The notes beneath the pieces are model-generated. The model saw only the letters and a list, made by a program, of their open reading frames with translations, was not told where the DNA came from and did not search any database. The position numbers and the translations under genes are program-made. DNA of 46,087 nt, from positions 1 to 46,087 of the forward strand of contig DAINCF010000004.1 in NCBI GenBank assembly GCA_036732565.1. The letters are read 5' to 3'. The stretch is from JAIVJN01 sp036732565 (lineage in GTDB: Bacteria; Acidobacteriota; Vicinamibacteria; Vicinamibacterales; UBA2999). Of the stretch, positions 43,486 through 46,087 are shown piece by piece. Position 1 is the first letter of the stretch; each line of letters starts with the position of its first letter.

Positions 43486-44733
43486 TTAGACACCGTTCAC
43501 GATTGACAGCGAGAGCGGGTCCTGCGGAGTGGGATCGAACGTCACGCCGCGCTCGAGGCGCGCCGCTGCAGCCTGGAGGTTCTTCAGCTTCTGGTTGTCG
43601 TACCGCTCCGTCGTCGTGATTGAGGCGTGGCCGAGCAGATCGCGCACCTGCGCGAGCCGAACGTTCTTCTCGACGAGCCGAGAGGCATACTCGTGCCTCA
43701 GGTCATGCCAACGGAGGTTGATGCGACGGAACTCGGCCAGGCACTCCGGTGTCAACGCGGTCCAGTTGCACGACTTCCACTCGGGGCTGATGCCGTGCGC
43801 CTTGAGCACCGTCGTGACCAGGCGGCTCGGAACCGCCCGAGCGGCTCGCCCGTCTCGTCGCTGAAGACGAGCGCGCCGACGGCCTTCTTGCTACCGTCCG
43901 CATCGAGCTGCAGCCATTCGAGCACCGCTCGTAGCCTGGCCGTCGCGATCGGCACGAACCGTGTCTTCCTGCTCGTCGTGGTCTCGCCGCGGAGCGTGAT
44001 CAGGCCGCGCACAAAGTCGATGTCGGCGAACCGCAGCGCGAGCATCTCGCCCTGACGCGTGCCGGTGTCGAGCGCCGTGATGATCATCGACCGCAGGAGC
44101 GGAGGCACGGCCGCCAGCAATTGCGCCTCCTCGTCCTCTGAGATGCGACGGCGGCGCTGATTGTCCTCCCTCAGCATGCGATGAGGGTTTCGGTTCCTCG
44201 GCGGAACGGCGTTCGATCGATGTACTCGCGTCCGACCGCCCAATTCATCATGTGGCGCAGGATCTCGAGGGTGCGGTTCACCGATGCTGGCGACAGGACG
44301 CGCGGCGGCTTCCTTCGTCCCGCGACATGCGGTTTGCGGAGGTCGGCGATGAAGTCCTCGACATGGCCGGTTCGAATCTCCGCGAGCGGGCGGTCGCCGA
44401 AGTGCTCGACGATCGGTCGCAAGCGGTAGTCGATCGTCTTGCCGATCGCGAGCTTTTCGCGAAGACGTGTCGCTCCTTGTAGATCTCCGCGAACTGCCGC
44501 ACCGTCAGCGTCGCCGGCTCGCGCGGCACGTCCTGGCCGCGCTTATCGAACGTGCCGCCGCGAATGGCGTTCTTCAGATCGTCGAACACCGCTTCGGCTT
44601 CGGTCTTCGACCTGATTTCGCGATTCGCCCACTTCTCCAAACTGACGCGGACGTGGCGGAACCGCACCCACCAAGCGTGTGCGCACCGATCCCTCGCACG
44701 TCCCTTGTGCTCACAGAGCTTATAGAGGCCCAC
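43486..44733 (-). pseudogene. Tyrosine recombinase (integrase) broken into four frames
   Basis: Successive pieces of one integrase can be read on the minus strand. From GTG 44733 (AGGAGAG upstream): VGLYKLCEHKGRARDRCAH and WANREIRSKTEAEAVFDDLK. A shift near 44460 leads into KLAIGKTIDYRLRPIVEHFG, ADLRKPHVAGRR and VNRTLEILRHMMNWAVGRE. A shift near 44190 leads into ISEDEEAQLLAAVPPLLR and TALDTGTRQGEMLALRFADI (catalytic Arg). A last shift near 43810 gives LRWHDLRHEYASRL and LGHASITTTERYDN (HxxR, H and Tyr). All catalytic motifs survive but in different frames, so the enzyme should be inactive unless the frames reflect sequence errors. It would have integrated the element. Confidence 0.85.
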
Positions 44734-44768
44734 CGTTCGCTCTCCTGATGTTGGTAACCATACTCCTC

Positions 44769-44975
44769 TCAGGCTGCCCCGTGATCGGCGCGCCACCGCG
44801 GATCGCGCACGTGGCGCTCGAGCCACTCGTCGATCCAGGCGGGTTTCAGCCGGATCGAGCGTCGCCCGCCGATGCGAATGTGGCGCAGCTCGCCGCGCTC
44901 CGCCGCTGTGTAGATCGTGTCGCGGCTGACGCCAGCGTACTCCGCTGCCTCAGTCACTTTGAGCCAGGTCCTCAT
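44769..44975 (-). CDS. Excisionase/AlpA-like helix-turn-helix protein
   Basis: A 68-residue DNA-binding protein of the excisionase type: WLKVTEAAEYAGVSRDTIYT, GELRHIRIGG and IRLKPAWIDEWLERH cover the winged helix. AGGAGG precedes ATG 44975. It lies 35 bp upstream of the broken integrase on the same strand, as xis/int pairs do, and would bend DNA at the attachment site or repress the pair. It appears intact although its partner is not. Confidence 0.85.
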   Translation of the reverse strand: MRTWLKVTEAAEYAGVSRDTIYTAAERGELRHIRIGGRRSIRLKPAWIDEWLERHVRDPRWRADHGAA

Positions 44976-45559
44976 GGCACACCTCCTGACGTGCGCGTGC
45001 GCACATCAACCTCGTTCCGCCGATACGTCTGGAATGGGGATTGAGGCGCTCAGGCGCGTCGAACCTGAGGTCGGCGCGCCTTGGGACTGACGAGCGCTGA
45101 TGTGGGCGTGACGCCGACATCAGTGACCGGAGGGCCTGAGACCGTCTCGGTCTGGCGCGTTCTGCAGCGCGCGATGGAAGCGTTGCTCCAGCACTTTCGG
45201 GTTGGGTGTGCAGTCCTCACGATCACCAACCGTGCCGTGAACGCTTCAGCACATCGGCCGACGATCGCATGCTCCGGAGCCCCGATCGCAGACCGAGCCC
45301 GATTGCCCTCGGGCAGGTTGCTGGCTATTCGAGCCGATGTAGGCGCCGAATCGCCAACGCTCCACGTCAGTTGAACCGAACGCAGAGGAGGTGCCGTGCC
45401 AGGCACCAGCAGATGCCCGCAGGATAGCGCCGCGCGAAAACAAGATCAATCCCTACCCGCAGGTCGTCCTCGACGATCACGATGCCGGCCATCGCGTAAT
45501 TGCCCAATGACGAGCTGCGCGCAGGCGCGTCAAGGCTTCCGGCGCGGTGACCGGCCAAG
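44976..45559. other. Gap between excisionase and truncated kinase
   Basis: About 580 bp without a supported gene. A plus-frame stretch (45081-45374) contains LQHFRVGCAVLTITN, and a later one reads NKINPYPQVVLDDHDAGH; neither is recognised. An element end or attachment site may lie here, since the next gene is cut off at its 5' side. Confidence 0.4.
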
Positions 45560-46087
45560 ATGCGCCTGGATGCCGAGCCGGTGGCGTTGCCAACTATCGT
45601 GTCGGACGTTGTGGAGTCGATTCGCGTCGCGGCCGAGGCGAAGGGCATTGCCGTGCGCACCACGATTCAAGTTCCCGTTCGCCTCATCGCTGGAGATCAC
45701 GATCGTCTGCGGCAGCTCACGTGGAATCTACTGTCGAACGCCGTGAAGTTCACGCCGCCTGGCGGCCACGTCGCGGTGTCCCTCACACAGGCCGGCTCGC
45801 ACGCCATCCTCCTCGTGCAGGACGATGGCATCGGCATTCCGCCGGCATTTCTTCCGAGGGTGTTCGAGCGCTTCAGTCAGGCCGACCAAACGAGCGCGCG
45901 CGAGCACGGCGGGCTCGGGCTCGGCCTCGCGCTCGTGCGGCACATTGCCGAGGCGCATGGCGGAACGGTGCACGTGTTCAGCCAGGGTGAAGGGCGCGGC
46001 GCCAGCTTCACCGTGAGCTTGCCTACGTTGGCCGAGGGCGAACAGCCGGAGGAGCGCAGCGACCGCGTCGATCCGCTCGTCGCGATG
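45560..46087 (+). pseudogene. Sensor histidine kinase, C-terminal part (5' truncated, runs off the edge)
   Basis: From ATG 45560 to the right edge there are 176 codons without a stop. The start MRLDAEPVALPTIVSDVVES matches the linker just after the HisKA domain, and the HATPase domain follows: LRQLTWNLLSNAVKFTP (N box), VQDDGIGIPP (G1), FERFSQ (F box) and GGLGLGLALVR (G2). An in-frame TGA at 45548-45550 lies directly upstream, so the dimerisation and sensor parts are missing. The kinase was probably cut by insertion or recombination, then may continue into a receiver domain beyond the window. A new translation start is possible. Confidence 0.8.

Noticed and set aside
1..46087. CRISPR arrays, rRNA genes or intact tRNA genes
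   Set aside because: No regularly spaced repeats, rRNA-like conserved blocks or cloverleaf sequences were seen on either strand.

Overview
This window is G+C-rich DNA, most likely from an Acidobacteriota soil bacterium or a close relative. The main clue is the 880-residue ADOP-type orphan permease near 41-43 kb, a family expanded in that phylum. The phylum assignment is inference. No rRNA, tRNA or CRISPR array was found.

Region 1 (1-14 kb) is an immune-type island built around TIR domains. It starts with a decayed transposase. Then come: a TIR protein with an unrecognised C-terminal domain (737-1774); two head-to-head paralogues of the form TIR, one membrane span, pentapeptide repeats (1965-3347 minus, 3400-4884 plus), where the plus copy has lost the catalytic-site residues; a TIR plus TRAFs-binding-like protein (5665-6975); a minus-strand set of TIR-like, NlpC/peptidoglycan-binding, patatin and LSDAT/SLOG genes (10324 down to 6984), whose first two members are broken; and a large TIR, membrane span, WD40 protein (10618-13791). 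The WD40 gene takes its stop codon from a 160-bp MITE-like inverted-repeat element. TIR enzymes hydrolyse NAD or make NAD-derived signals, SLOG domains bind such signals, and patatins attack membranes. The island could therefore combine several signal-producing and effector modules, but function here is inferred from families only.

Region 2 (14.3-30.4 kb) is a conjugation module. A sigma factor/anti-sigma pair is transcribed away from a nearly complete type IV secretion operon: virB2, virB3, virB4, virB9, virB10, two tandem virB5/trbJ, virB6/trbL, a small membrane protein, virB8, another small membrane protein, a Replic_Relax-like gene, an unknown gene, a small helical gene, virD4 and virB11. 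Many stops and starts overlap, as in one long operon. No relaxase was recognised. A long inverted repeat at 26850-26929 is a candidate oriT.

Region 3 (30.4-40.8 kb) carries element accessory genes: a lipoprotein, a RepB-like primase, a GIY-YIG protein, a block of DUF932, RadC-like and unknown genes flanked by two small SpoVG-like paralogues and separated by strong hairpins, then a SIR2-STAND NTPase that is a likely second defence system. A gene-poor stretch with repeats follows.

Region 4 (40.8-46.1 kb) holds the ADOP permease, a tyrosine recombinase split over four frames, an intact excisionase-like gene, and the C-terminal half of a histidine kinase that begins abruptly and runs off the right edge. 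Overall this looks like an integrative conjugative element or its remnant, loaded with defence genes and probably no longer able to excise on its own.
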